Shown here in pieces: positions 6,349 through 13,061 of a stretch of DNA of 13,061 nucleotides; within the stretch, counting starts at the first letter, position 1, and every line of letters starts with the position of its first letter. Under the pieces are notes generated by a model, which saw only the letters and a list, made by a program, of their open reading frames with translations, did no database searches and was not told the origin of the DNA. This DNA is from Desulfobulbaceae bacterium. GTDB lineage: Bacteria; Desulfobacterota; Desulfobulbia; Desulfobulbales; Desulfocapsaceae. A program made the translations under genes and the position numbers. The DNA lies in assembly GCA_030599175.1 (NCBI GenBank), contig JAUVON010000043.1, positions 1-13,061 on the forward strand. Direction: 5' to 3'.

Positions 6349-7257
6349 ATGGCAGAAATGATTGAAAAGGAGCATGTCTCTGGATCGGTACCGGAGAAAG
6401 AGATAACAATCTACCGAATACAATTTCGGAAGGAAAGTCAGCAGTTTACAGCTTCTTCAGCGCTTCTGCGCCTGGCTTCAGGTACAGTGGTGATGGTGAA
6501 AACGGATCATGGATCCGAACCGGCCAGAATAATCGGCAGTGCATCTATACGAGGTTGCAGGGGAGATGTTCGTCGATCTACTTTTGAAATTAGTCGATCG
6601 GCAAATAGTGAGGAGCAGCAGAAATTTGATAATCTTATCACTTACGAAGAGAATGCTTTTGCCATCTGTAACACGTTGATAGAGAAGAACCAGTTGAGCA
6701 TGCAGCTTGTCAGGGTGGAGCGCTTTTTTAATGGCAGCAAAATTATTTTTTATTTCACTGCGGATAACCGGGTTGACTTCAGGGCACTTGTCAAAAATCT
6801 TGTACAGGAATTCCGAACCCGTGTTGAGATGCGTCAGGTCGGGGTTCGTCATGAAACCAAAATGATAGGTGGAATAGGCATCTGTGGTCGTGAATTGTGC
6901 TGCTCTTCTTTTATTAAGAAGTTTGATTCCGTTTCGATTAAGATGGCCAAGGAACAGGATTTACCCCTTAATCCATCTAAAATTTCAGGTGTCTGTAATC
7001 GTCTTCTCTGTTGTTTAACATATGAATATGAAACCTATAAGAAACAGAGAAAAGGTATGCCCAGGCCGGGGAAGAAAATTAGTATAGGCAGGGAAAAATA
7101 CCGCGTGAAACGACAGAATCCTCTGCAAGAGTCAATACTTGCTGAAAATGAAAATGGCGAGGACGTTGTTTTACAAAAGGATGAATGGAAAATGTATCAG
7201 AATATAAAAAGGACTGAGCCTCTAAAAGAAAAGAAAAAAAATGAGGGAAAAAGCTAA
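6349..7257 (+). CDS. ricT: PSP1 domain protein, RicT/YaaT family
   Basis: This 302-residue protein carries the PSP1 region (about 85-175, including FYFTADNRVDFRALVKNL) and the highly conserved block GGIGICGRELCCSSFI and GVCNRLLCCLTYEYETY. The six cysteines at 179, 184, 185, 216, 221 and 222 form the CxnCC pairs of this family. In Bacillus subtilis, YaaT/RicT forms a complex with RicA and RicF that binds [4Fe-4S] clusters and acts with RNase Y in RNA maturation. In non-sporulating proteobacteria the function is not settled. The basic C-terminal tail (KKKNEGKS-like) is typical. The order holB-ricT-metG resembles the holB-yaaT neighbourhood of Firmicutes and supports the assignment. It starts 36 bases after holB with GAGG about 11 bases before the ATG. 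Confidence 0.93.
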   Translation: MAEMIEKEHVSGSVPEKEITIYRIQFRKESQQFTASSALLRLASGTVVMVKTDHGSEPARIIGSASIRGCRGDVRRSTFEISRSANSEEQQKFDNLITYEENAFAICNTLIEKNQLSMQLVRVERFFNGSKIIFYFTADNRVDFRALVKNLVQEFRTRVEMRQVGVRHETKMIGGIGICGRELCCSSFIKKFDSVSIKMAKEQDLPLNPSKISGVCNRLLCCLTYEYETYKKQRKGMPRPGKKISIGREKYRVKRQNPLQESILAENENGEDVVLQKDEWKMYQNIKRTEPLKEKKKNEGKS

Positions 7258-7296
7258 TTTCTTACGAGCCTGCGAGACTCCGGATTGAGAAATTTT

Positions 7297-9255
7297 ATGA
7301 CGCCATCATTATTTATGACAACTTATATAACTACACCGATTTATTATGTTAATGCCCAACCGCATCTGGGGCATGCTTATACAACTATTGTTGCAGATAC
7401 GTACAGTCGTTTTAAACGATTGTGTGGTGAAAATGTTCGATTTCAGACCGGCACGGACGAACATGGCGATAAAATTGTTGAGGCAGCCGAAAGGGAGAAT
7501 GTACCTCCGGAGAAGTATGTCGACAGGATCAGTCGTATGTTCCGTGATGCCTGGCCATTACTTGAAATAGCACCCGATAATTTTATTCGCACCACTGATC
7601 CCGACCATGTTGCCACTGTAAGAGATATTTTACAGAAAGTATATGACAACGGAGATATTTATTTTGATGAATATACCGGCTTGTATTGTCGTGGCTGCGA
7701 GCGGTTTCTTACTGAGAAAGAACTTGTGGAAGGAAACTGCCCCGACCATCAGGTGCCTCCGAAGGAGATTGCCGAACAGAATTATTTCTTTCGGATGTCA
7801 AACTACCAGCGTCAGCTTATTGATCACATAAGGGAAAATCCGGATTTTATAACTCCGGAAAGATATCGTAATGAAGTGCTTTCTTTTCTTAGTGAGCCGC
7901 TGGAGGATCTGTGCATTTCCAGGCCCAAATCCCGTTTGAAGTGGGGAATAGAGTTGCCCTTTGATGACAAGTTTGTCACCTATGTCTGGTTTGATGCACT
8001 GATTAACTATCTCACCGGCCTTGGTTACCCTGAAGGTCAGGACTATGCCACCTTCTGGCCTGTCGCTGAACATGTAGTTGCCAAAGATATTCTAAAACCT
8101 CATGCCATCTACTGGCCGACAATGCTTATGTCCATGGGTGTTCCTCTATATAAAAAACTGCATGTTCACGGGTATTGGAATGTGGATGACACAAAAATGT
8201 CTAAAAGTATCGGCAATGTTGTGCGCCCAGAACTCCTGGTGGAAGAATACGGCCTTGATGCCTTGCGATACTTTGTTCTGAGGGAGATGTCTTTTGGCCT
8301 TGACTCCTCTTTCAGTTCTGATGCAATCCTTGGCCGACAGAATGCTGACCTGGCCAATGATCTTGGAAACCTTTACAGCAGAACCATGGCAATGGTGCAC
8401 AAATACAGGGGTGGTAAGATCCCTGCTCCGGCTGACTATGAAAAGCAGGATGAAGTCTTCCGACAGGCTGTTGGTTTGATGATTCCAGTTTACCGTGAAG
8501 CCATGAGCGATTTCCGTTTTCATCAAGCGCTTCAGGCGGTCTGGGATCTGGTTGGTATGGCCAATAAATTTATAGTTGTTAATGAACCGTGGACTCTGGC
8601 AAAGAATCCGACAAAAGAAGGACGACTCGATACCGTACTCTACAGTCTGCTTGAGTGCTTGAGAATTATTGCTCTTGTTCTGCAGCCGGTAATGCCGACT
8701 GCCGCCGGCAGGATGACAGCGGGCTTAGGGCTTGATAAAAAAAGTGATGTCACCCGTCTCCTGGAGCCTGGCGCGAACTGGGGGGGGCTTGCACCAGGGT
8801 CTGTTTTGCAACCGGTCGAATCTCTGTTTCCGCGGTTGGAAGGTAGAAAAAAAACTGAGGGCAGAAAAGGAAAAGTTGCCGGCAAGGTAAAAAAAGCAAA
8901 AGAGGTTCCCGAGAGTGATGAGGGGCTAATTACATTTGATGCGTTTGCCAGGCTCGATCTGAGAGTTGCTGAAATTGTTGCAGTAAAGCCGGTTAAAAAA
9001 TCAGAAAAACTGTTGGCCTTGACTGTTAAGGTGCCTGAGGAGAGAACTATAGTTGCAGGTATCGCAGAATATTACCAGCCTTCGGAGTTGATTGGCAGGC
9101 AGGTGATAGTTGTTGCGAATCTGAAACCAGCAAAACTGATGGGTGTGACTTCCCAGGGGATGATACTGGTTGCCAGAGAACAGGTCGATGGTAAGGAACG
9201 TCTGGTTCTATCCACTGTAAGTGATGGGGTTGCTGCAGGAAGCAGGATCCGCTGA
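7297..9255 (+). CDS. metG: methionyl-tRNA synthetase with C-terminal tRNA-binding domain
   Basis: This class I synthetase charges tRNA-Met. From the ATG at 7297 the protein has 652 residues. The HIGH-type motif HLGH is at about 23-26 and the zinc knuckle uses Cys131, Cys134, Cys148 and His151 (CRGCERF...CPDH, the one-zinc type). KMSKS is at 300-304. The anticodon-binding helical domain is followed by a lysine-rich linker (about 519-543) and an EMAPII/Trbp111-like domain (about 545-652, with FDLR-type ARLDLRVAEI and GVTSQGMILVA), which aids dimerisation and tRNA binding. Possible starts are TTG 7285, ATG 7297 and ATG 7315. The last gives the family-typical MTTYITTPIYYVNA, but none has a strong Shine-Dalgarno, so the N-terminus is uncertain by up to six residues. 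It belongs to the same plus-strand string as holB and ricT. Confidence 0.95.
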   Translation: MTPSLFMTTYITTPIYYVNAQPHLGHAYTTIVADTYSRFKRLCGENVRFQTGTDEHGDKIVEAAERENVPPEKYVDRISRMFRDAWPLLEIAPDNFIRTTDPDHVATVRDILQKVYDNGDIYFDEYTGLYCRGCERFLTEKELVEGNCPDHQVPPKEIAEQNYFFRMSNYQRQLIDHIRENPDFITPERYRNEVLSFLSEPLEDLCISRPKSRLKWGIELPFDDKFVTYVWFDALINYLTGLGYPEGQDYATFWPVAEHVVAKDILKPHAIYWPTMLMSMGVPLYKKLHVHGYWNVDDTKMSKSIGNVVRPELLVEEYGLDALRYFVLREMSFGLDSSFSSDAILGRQNADLANDLGNLYSRTMAMVHKYRGGKIPAPADYEKQDEVFRQAVGLMIPVYREAMSDFRFHQALQAVWDLVGMANKFIVVNEPWTLAKNPTKEGRLDTVLYSLLECLRIIALVLQPVMPTAAGRMTAGLGLDKKSDVTRLLEPGANWGGLAPGSVLQPVESLFPRLEGRKKTEGRKGKVAGKVKKAKEVPESDEGLITFDAFARLDLRVAEIVAVKPVKKSEKLLALTVKVPEERTIVAGIAEYYQPSELIGRQVIVVANLKPAKLMGVTSQGMILVAREQVDGKERLVLSTVSDGVAAGSRIR

Positions 9256-9260
9256 CCGAG

Positions 9261-9266
9261 AGGAGA
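9261..9266 (+). promoter_or_regulatory. Shine-Dalgarno that decides the yggT start
   Basis: AGGAGA lies 5 bases before the ATG at 9272 and just after the metG stop. This rejects an in-frame upstream ATG at 9221, which would overlap metG by 35 bases. Confidence 0.75.
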
Positions 9267-9271
9267 AATAC

Positions 9272-9571
9272 ATGTTTGTTGTTAATAATTTTATGATGGC
9301 CATAGCTAAACTTATAGATTTTCTGTTAACTATTTATATGTGGATAATAATTGGCAGAGCGGTGATCTCCTGGGTTAATGCGGATCCATATAATCCTATT
9401 GTGCGTTTTCTGGTGGAAGCTACGGAGCCGCTTCTGAGTCGCATACGTCGTTTTTTGCCGATGAGTATGGGAGGGATGGATTTTTCTCCTGTTATCCTCA
9501 TCATGGCTATTATGTTTCTCCAGAGTTTTCTGGTACCCACACTGAAACAGATTGCAATGGGGATGGGGTAA
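9272..9571 (+). CDS. yggT: YggT family membrane protein
   Basis: This 99-residue integral membrane protein has two hydrophobic helices: about residues 8-34 (LIDFLLTIYMWIIIGRAVISWV) and about 70-92 (SPVILIMAIMFLQSFLVP). Between them lies the conserved family loop ISWVNADPYNPIVRFLVEATEPLL followed by a basic RIRRFLP. The YggT/YlmG family (Pfam YGGT) is found next to division and cell-wall genes in bacteria and contributes to membrane or nucleoid organisation in some organisms; its molecular role is unresolved. Here divIVA follows directly, matching the ylmG-divIVA neighbourhood of Gram-positive bacteria. A strong AGGAGA 5 bases before the ATG fixes the start. Confidence 0.92.
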   Translation: MFVVNNFMMAIAKLIDFLLTIYMWIIIGRAVISWVNADPYNPIVRFLVEATEPLLSRIRRFLPMSMGGMDFSPVILIMAIMFLQSFLVPTLKQIAMGMG

Positions 9572-9609
9572 TTTTTCAAGGTACCCTTAATAAACAAAAC
9601 ACTGAGAAT

Positions 9610-9613
9610 GGAG
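9610..9613 (+). promoter_or_regulatory. Shine-Dalgarno that decides the divIVA start
   Basis: GGAG lies 6 bases before the ATG at 9620. It overlaps the alternative in-frame ATG at 9608, so the longer form is unlikely. Confidence 0.65.
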
Positions 9614-9619
9614 TCAGTT

Positions 9620-10402
9620 ATGCTTACACCACAGGCAATTAAAGATCAGGAATTTCAGGTCAAATTCAGAGGTTATGATGCCATTGAGGTGAAATCGTAT
9701 CTGGAACTTCTTGCGGAAGATTTTTTTGAGCTTCTTGAGCAGAACCGTGTTCATAAAGAGGCCATCGAGTCTCTGGTCACGGAGCAGGAAAAATTTGAGG
9801 ATGAAGTGCGGGTGGGTCAGGAGGATACTGAGGAGAGCAACTCCAAAATTGAGGAGGAATGCAAACAGAAGGACGAGGAGATAGAAAAGGTAAAAGTCGA
9901 GTTTGAGGAACTGAAGGAGAGTGCTGCAAACCTTGAGGAGGAGAATAGTTCCTACATTGAAAAAATCGCTGAACTTGAAGAGCAGTCCAGCTTTGATAAT
10001 GAGGCAATGGCAGAGGAAGAGAAAGAAATAGCGGAGCTGCGGAAAAAGCTTCAACTGGCTGAAGAGAAAAACGAGGCATTGATAAAAGAAGAACTGGATT
10101 TTAAGAAAACTATTGTGGCGGCACAGAGTTTTGCAGAGAATCTCCGGCAGACCAGTGAGCAGGAGGCACGTACTCTTGTGGAAGAGGCAAAGGCCGAAGT
10201 GAAGAAACTTCGTAGTGAGGCCAATGTGGAGCTCTCCCGTCTGCCTAAAGAAATTGAAGAGCTGCAGCTGAGAAAAGTTCAGGTGCACGATGAATTGAAA
10301 GCTCTGCTCTGCTCATATATGGAGAAACTTGATGGTTCATCAGATCTTTTTCAAAGTATTCAGCTTCCTGATGGAGAAGATGTGGATCAGGATAAGATCT
10401 GA
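9620..10402 (+). CDS. divIVA: DivIVA domain protein, long coiled coil
   Basis: The N-terminal DivIVA motif MLTPQAIKDQEFQVKFRGYD followed by AIEVKSYLELLAEDF (residues 1-35) is diagnostic. DivIVA uses this segment to bind curved membrane. The rest, about residues 36-235, is an almost unbroken glutamate/lysine-rich coiled coil, broken only around AAQSFAENLRQTSEQEA, which is the second conserved DivIVA coiled-coil start. The protein has 260 residues, longer than Bacillus DivIVA (about 164). It probably forms a polar or septal scaffold in the cytoplasm, but no partner is shown here. Position between yggT and a yggU gene reproduces the Gram-positive ylmG-divIVA arrangement. The start at 9620 gives the canonical N-terminus; an ATG at 9608 would add four residues. 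Confidence 0.92.
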   Translation: MLTPQAIKDQEFQVKFRGYDAIEVKSYLELLAEDFFELLEQNRVHKEAIESLVTEQEKFEDEVRVGQEDTEESNSKIEEECKQKDEEIEKVKVEFEELKESAANLEEENSSYIEKIAELEEQSSFDNEAMAEEEKEIAELRKKLQLAEEKNEALIKEELDFKKTIVAAQSFAENLRQTSEQEARTLVEEAKAEVKKLRSEANVELSRLPKEIEELQLRKVQVHDELKALLCSYMEKLDGSSDLFQSIQLPDGEDVDQDKI

Positions 10403-10419
10403 TACGTGTAATTGCAGCT

Positions 10420-10707
10420 ATGCCTTTTCTCTCAACTGCAAAAGACGGATCTGTTGTTTTACGCATTTATGTCCAGCCAAAGGCTTCCAAACCACGAATT
10501 ATAGGGCTGTATGACGGGTTATTGAAAATTGGGGTGGCTTCGCCCCCTGTTGATGGGAAGGCTAATCGAGAGGTCGTGAAGTTTCTTGCAAAATGTCTGA
10601 GAATCCCTAGAAATAGTATCGTTTTCAAATCCGGTTTACAGTCCCGTCGCAAGGTTCTTGTTGTCGCAGGCTTAACGAGTGAAGAGGTTCGTCGGGCACT
10701 GAACTGA
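10420..10707 (+). CDS. yggU: DUF167 (YggU family) protein
   Basis: This 95-residue protein shows the DUF167 signature: VVLRIYVQPKASKPRIIGLYDG, then LKIGVASPPVDGKANREVVKFLAKCLRIPRNSI and a final SGLQSRRKVLVV. The family is small, cytoplasmic and of unknown function; E. coli YggU is its structural reference. In many genomes it is linked to yggT, as here with only divIVA in between. It starts 17 bases after the divIVA stop without a clear Shine-Dalgarno, which suggests translation is helped by coupling. The start gives the expected length and no residues appear missing. Confidence 0.92.
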   Translation: MPFLSTAKDGSVVLRIYVQPKASKPRIIGLYDGLLKIGVASPPVDGKANREVVKFLAKCLRIPRNSIVFKSGLQSRRKVLVVAGLTSEEVRRALN

Positions 10708-10841
10708 GTCCTGGTTTTTTATGTTTATCTATGTTTGGGGAAAGAAAATCGCAGCTCTTCCTTCCCCCTATCCCAATTCTTCATTGTTTAAGAAAAAATA
10801 ATACTGGCTCCTTCAAACAGGGCATAACCTCCAATTCCGAT

Positions 10842-12653
10842 ATGACTGACAGTGATTTAAGGGAAAACATCACCTCACGGATTAAAGAACAAGCTGATAT
10901 TGTTCAGATTATTGGTGAATGTGTTGATCTGAAACAAAGTGGTGTCAGATTCTTGGGGTTATGCCCGTTTCATGGAGAGAAGACACCTTCTTTTTCTGTT
11001 CATGGCGGACAGCAGTTTTACCACTGTTTTGGCTGCCAGGAATCCGGGGATGTATTCAGTTTTATGATGAAATATTATAATCTGGATTTTCCCGGAGCAT
11101 TAAAGGAGTTGGCCGGAAGATATAATATTGAGTTGCCTGAGCGGCATCGTTCAAAAAAAGCGTTAGCGCTGGAGAGGAAGCGAGATCAGCTCTTTGCTGT
11201 GAATAAAAAGTGTGCAGAAATGTACAGTCACTATCTGCAGACGGCAAAAGATGCAGAAAGTGGCAGGGAATATTTGCGCAAAAGGGGTGTTACTTCTGAG
11301 ATCGAAAAAAGGTTTGGAATCGGGTATGCACCGGCGGTTGAGGCTGAGGGATGGAACTATTTAGGTGACAAATTTAATAAGGAAGAAGTGGCTTCAGCTG
11401 TGGAGGCCGGTTTGCTTGTGCAAAAAGAAAATGGGGCTACATATGACCGCTTTCGGGACAGAATAGTTTTCCCCATTTTTGATATCAGTGGGCGGGTTTG
11501 TGGCTTTGGTGGCAGAATTGTCGGTGAGGGACGGCCTAAGTATTTGAATTCACCTGAAAGTATTGTTTTTAACAAGAGCAGACTCCTGCTCGGACTTTAC
11601 CAGCAGAAGGAAAGTATCCGGAAACAAAAACGGGCAATTCTTGTTGAGGGCAATTTTGATCTTATCTCCCTTGTCGCTCACGGCTGCGAGAATGTTGCAG
11701 CGCCCCTGGGAACAGCACTGACCCGGGAGCAGCTTAGGTTGATCAAAAGGTTTACCACAGAGATAACACTCCTTTTTGATGGGGATCAGGCGGGTGAAAA
11801 AGCTGCTGTCAGAGGAGTACCCTATTTTCTTGCGGAGCAACTGGTCGGACGTGTCGCACTTTTACCTTCGGGGCATGATCCTGATTCGTATGTGCGGCAG
11901 AATGGACTGGAACAGCTAAACGGACTGCTGGAGAAGGCTGAGTCTTTGCCGGAGTTTGTTATGGCAAGCTTGATCCGTCAACACGGGCTTACCCTGGATG
12001 GGAAGAGCAAAATTATAGAGGCTTTGACCCCCCTGGTTAAATCTGCTGCCTCGCCTTTGCAGCGATCCGTATTTATCTCCCATTTCGCTGAGCAGCTCGG
12101 GGTGTCCGTTGATCATTTCGAATCACTGAGTAAGCCTTCTACCACTATTCCCCAGAGTGAAACAGGACGAGCGGAAAAGATGAGGGGAGAGGAAAAAAGT
12201 GTACCTCTTACCATTGCCCAGAAACAGCTGGTAGAATTTATGGTTTTGTATCCCGGTCACCTCGCTGTCCTGGAAGAACATGGAATAAGAGGATGTCTCG
12301 CCGGGGGAATTGGCGAGGTACTCTTTCTGCAGCTCAAAGTGATGGTTGCAAATAACCCTGAATTTGAGCCTGAAGAGCTTTTGACAACACTTCCCGATGG
12401 TGCGGAAAGAAAACTGGTAACCGGCCTGCTGTTGCGTGCATCCCGGCAGGATCAGGCCGAGGAAGAGGAGGGGGTAGCTGAGGGGATTACTGATATGCTG
12501 AGTTATCTTCGAAGGTTTGGTCTGCAAAAAGATTCCGATGAACTGATGGTACGTATTAAGCTTGCGGAGAGTACAGGGGATTTGCAGAAACTTCATGAAT
12601 TGATGACTGAAAAGGTAGAGATCAGCAGAAGGATGCATGGGGAGATGTCGTAA
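10842..12653 (+). CDS. dnaG: DNA primase
   Basis: DnaG makes the RNA primers for replication. From ATG 10842 the protein has 603 residues, close to the E. coli length (581). The CHC2 zinc-binding domain uses Cys41, His44, Cys62 and Cys65 (CPFHGEKTPSF...HCFGC). The catalytic core contains RFGIGYAP and PKYLNSPES. The TOPRIM domain has Glu269 in LVEGNFDLIS and the DGDQAG motif with Asp313 and Asp315, the metal-binding acidic residues. The C-terminal part (about 430-603) is less conserved, as expected for the helicase-binding domain. An in-frame ATG at 10731 would add a 37-residue, low-complexity extension unlike known primases, so the later start is preferred. Neither has a good Shine-Dalgarno. 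In most proteobacteria rpoD follows dnaG, but the next gene here does not begin like RpoD. Confidence 0.95.
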   Translation: MTDSDLRENITSRIKEQADIVQIIGECVDLKQSGVRFLGLCPFHGEKTPSFSVHGGQQFYHCFGCQESGDVFSFMMKYYNLDFPGALKELAGRYNIELPERHRSKKALALERKRDQLFAVNKKCAEMYSHYLQTAKDAESGREYLRKRGVTSEIEKRFGIGYAPAVEAEGWNYLGDKFNKEEVASAVEAGLLVQKENGATYDRFRDRIVFPIFDISGRVCGFGGRIVGEGRPKYLNSPESIVFNKSRLLLGLYQQKESIRKQKRAILVEGNFDLISLVAHGCENVAAPLGTALTREQLRLIKRFTTEITLLFDGDQAGEKAAVRGVPYFLAEQLVGRVALLPSGHDPDSYVRQNGLEQLNGLLEKAESLPEFVMASLIRQHGLTLDGKSKIIEALTPLVKSAASPLQRSVFISHFAEQLGVSVDHFESLSKPSTTIPQSETGRAEKMRGEEKSVPLTIAQKQLVEFMVLYPGHLAVLEEHGIRGCLAGGIGEVLFLQLKVMVANNPEFEPEELLTTLPDGAERKLVTGLLLRASRQDQAEEEEGVAEGITDMLSYLRRFGLQKDSDELMVRIKLAESTGDLQKLHELMTEKVEISRRMHGEMS

Positions 12654-12807
12654 CTCTTTATCTGATCACCGGAATTTTCAAAGAGCCAGCGGTCTTTTAA
12701 GGGGCAAATGAATTTGCTTGACTTTTACCGCGGTTTAGTGCCTTACTCAAGAACTTCTGTAATAAAGAATAAGAGATAAGCGTAGACTTTTGACTTACTT
12801 CCATGGC

Positions 12808-12848
12808 ACTTATCCAGGTATTCTATAATTCCGATTTATTCGGGTTAG
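12808..12848 (+). promoter_or_regulatory. repeated upstream element, copy 2 (before the last gene)
   Basis: This 41-base stretch matches the element at 1758-1800. It contains TATAAT (12824-12829) just before TTCCGAT, and the hairpin CCGA/TCGG (12831-12843) follows. If that TATAAT is a -10 box, the transcript would start within or just before the hairpin and carry it at its 5' end. No convincing -35 lies 16-18 bases upstream, so an alternative sigma factor or an activator may be needed. It ends 20 bases before the ATG at 12869. Confidence 0.6.
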
Positions 12849-12868
12849 TTGGTAATGAGGGTGACAGC

Positions 12869-13061
12869 ATGAGTGAATATGACGTCGACGAAGAAACATC
12901 TGATTTTGATGGTCATAACGGTGATGAAGAGGCTGCTCCTGTAAATTTCTCAGACCCCAGGTATGACAGACGAGCCGAAGGTGTGGGTGACCGTCGAAGT
13001 GAATCCTTCAATGATCGCCGCAAAAGTGATCGAAGGAAAATTTCCAGGGCTTCAGGTAAAC
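12869..13061 (+). CDS. unidentified acidic, DRR-rich protein, 5' part only
   Basis: The first 64 codons of an open frame run off the window edge. The first 30 residues are strongly acidic (SEYDVDEETSDFDG and GDEEAAP). They are followed by an arginine-rich stretch with repeated DRR units: RYDRRAEG, GDRRSES, NDRRKSDRRK. This looks like a disordered or low-complexity N-terminal region before a domain that lies outside the window. I do not recognise it. The start has GAGG (12857-12860) 8 bases upstream. It does not resemble the RpoD N-terminus that often follows dnaG. The shared upstream element suggests co-regulation with the DUF1641-SQR operon. Confidence 0.6.
   Translation, partial: MSEYDVDEETSDFDGHNGDEEAAPVNFSDPRYDRRAEGVGDRRSESFNDRRKSDRRKISRASGK

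Noticed and set aside
9614..10288. Long minus-strand open frame of 224 codons opposite divIVA
   Set aside because: Its leucine/phenylalanine-rich translation is what results from reading a Glu/Lys-rich coiled-coil gene backwards; divIVA is the real gene.
10731..10841. 37-residue N-terminal extension of DnaG from an upstream ATG
   Set aside because: The extra sequence lacks primase character, and the family N-terminus begins just after the ATG at 10842.
12704..12717. GCAAA/TTTGC hairpin after dnaG as a terminator
   Set aside because: The stem is only 5 AT-rich base pairs and no T-run follows; no convincing terminator was found after dnaG.
12801..12820. Sigma-54 site at TGGCAC in the second shared element
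   Set aside because: The TTGC part of the -12 box is absent, and TGGCAC is not conserved in the other copy.

Overview
The window looks like chromosome from a Gram-negative anaerobe or microaerophile with sulfur metabolism, most likely a member of the Desulfobacterota (former Deltaproteobacteria, Desulfobulbales-like). This assignment is inference. It rests on a RicT/HolB/MetG/YggT/DivIVA/DnaG gene string, a DUF1641 + sulfide:quinone oxidoreductase pair, moderate GC content, and an apparent selenocysteine codon, which is a common trait of that phylum. No rRNA, tRNA, CRISPR array or intact insertion sequence was found.

Left part (1-1825): a peroxide-stress yaaA gene on the minus strand is followed by a REP/MITE-like palindrome and a small acidic conserved-hypothetical gene on the plus strand. 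A roughly 290-base intergenic region then ends in a 43-base element. A second copy of that element lies about 11 kb away, upstream of the last gene.

Sulfide module (1826-4168): a DUF1641 protein gene is followed 76 bases later by a flavoprotein of the sulfide:quinone oxidoreductase (SQR) family. A conventional reading stops this second gene at a TGA (3852-3854) after 330 residues. The same frame continues for 76 more codons to TAA at 4083-4085. The continuation is clearly the conserved C-terminus of SQR. The TGA falls exactly where the family has its second redox-active cysteine, and a hairpin with SECIS-like geometry starts a few bases after it. I therefore read the gene as a 407-residue selenoprotein, a Sec-SQR, and not as a truncated gene. 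A perfect 24-bp-stem terminator lies just after the TAA. This is the main discovery in the window.

Housekeeping string (4273-12653), all on the plus strand with short gaps: a YhaM-type OB-fold/HD exoribonuclease, holB (DNA polymerase III delta'), ricT/yaaT (PSP1 protein), metG, yggT, divIVA, a yggU/DUF167 gene and dnaG. It combines replication, RNA turnover, translation and cell-pole or division functions and is probably read as one or two long transcripts. After dnaG, a 215-base gap carries the second copy of the repeated upstream element. An unidentified, acidic, DRR-rich protein then starts and runs off the right edge.
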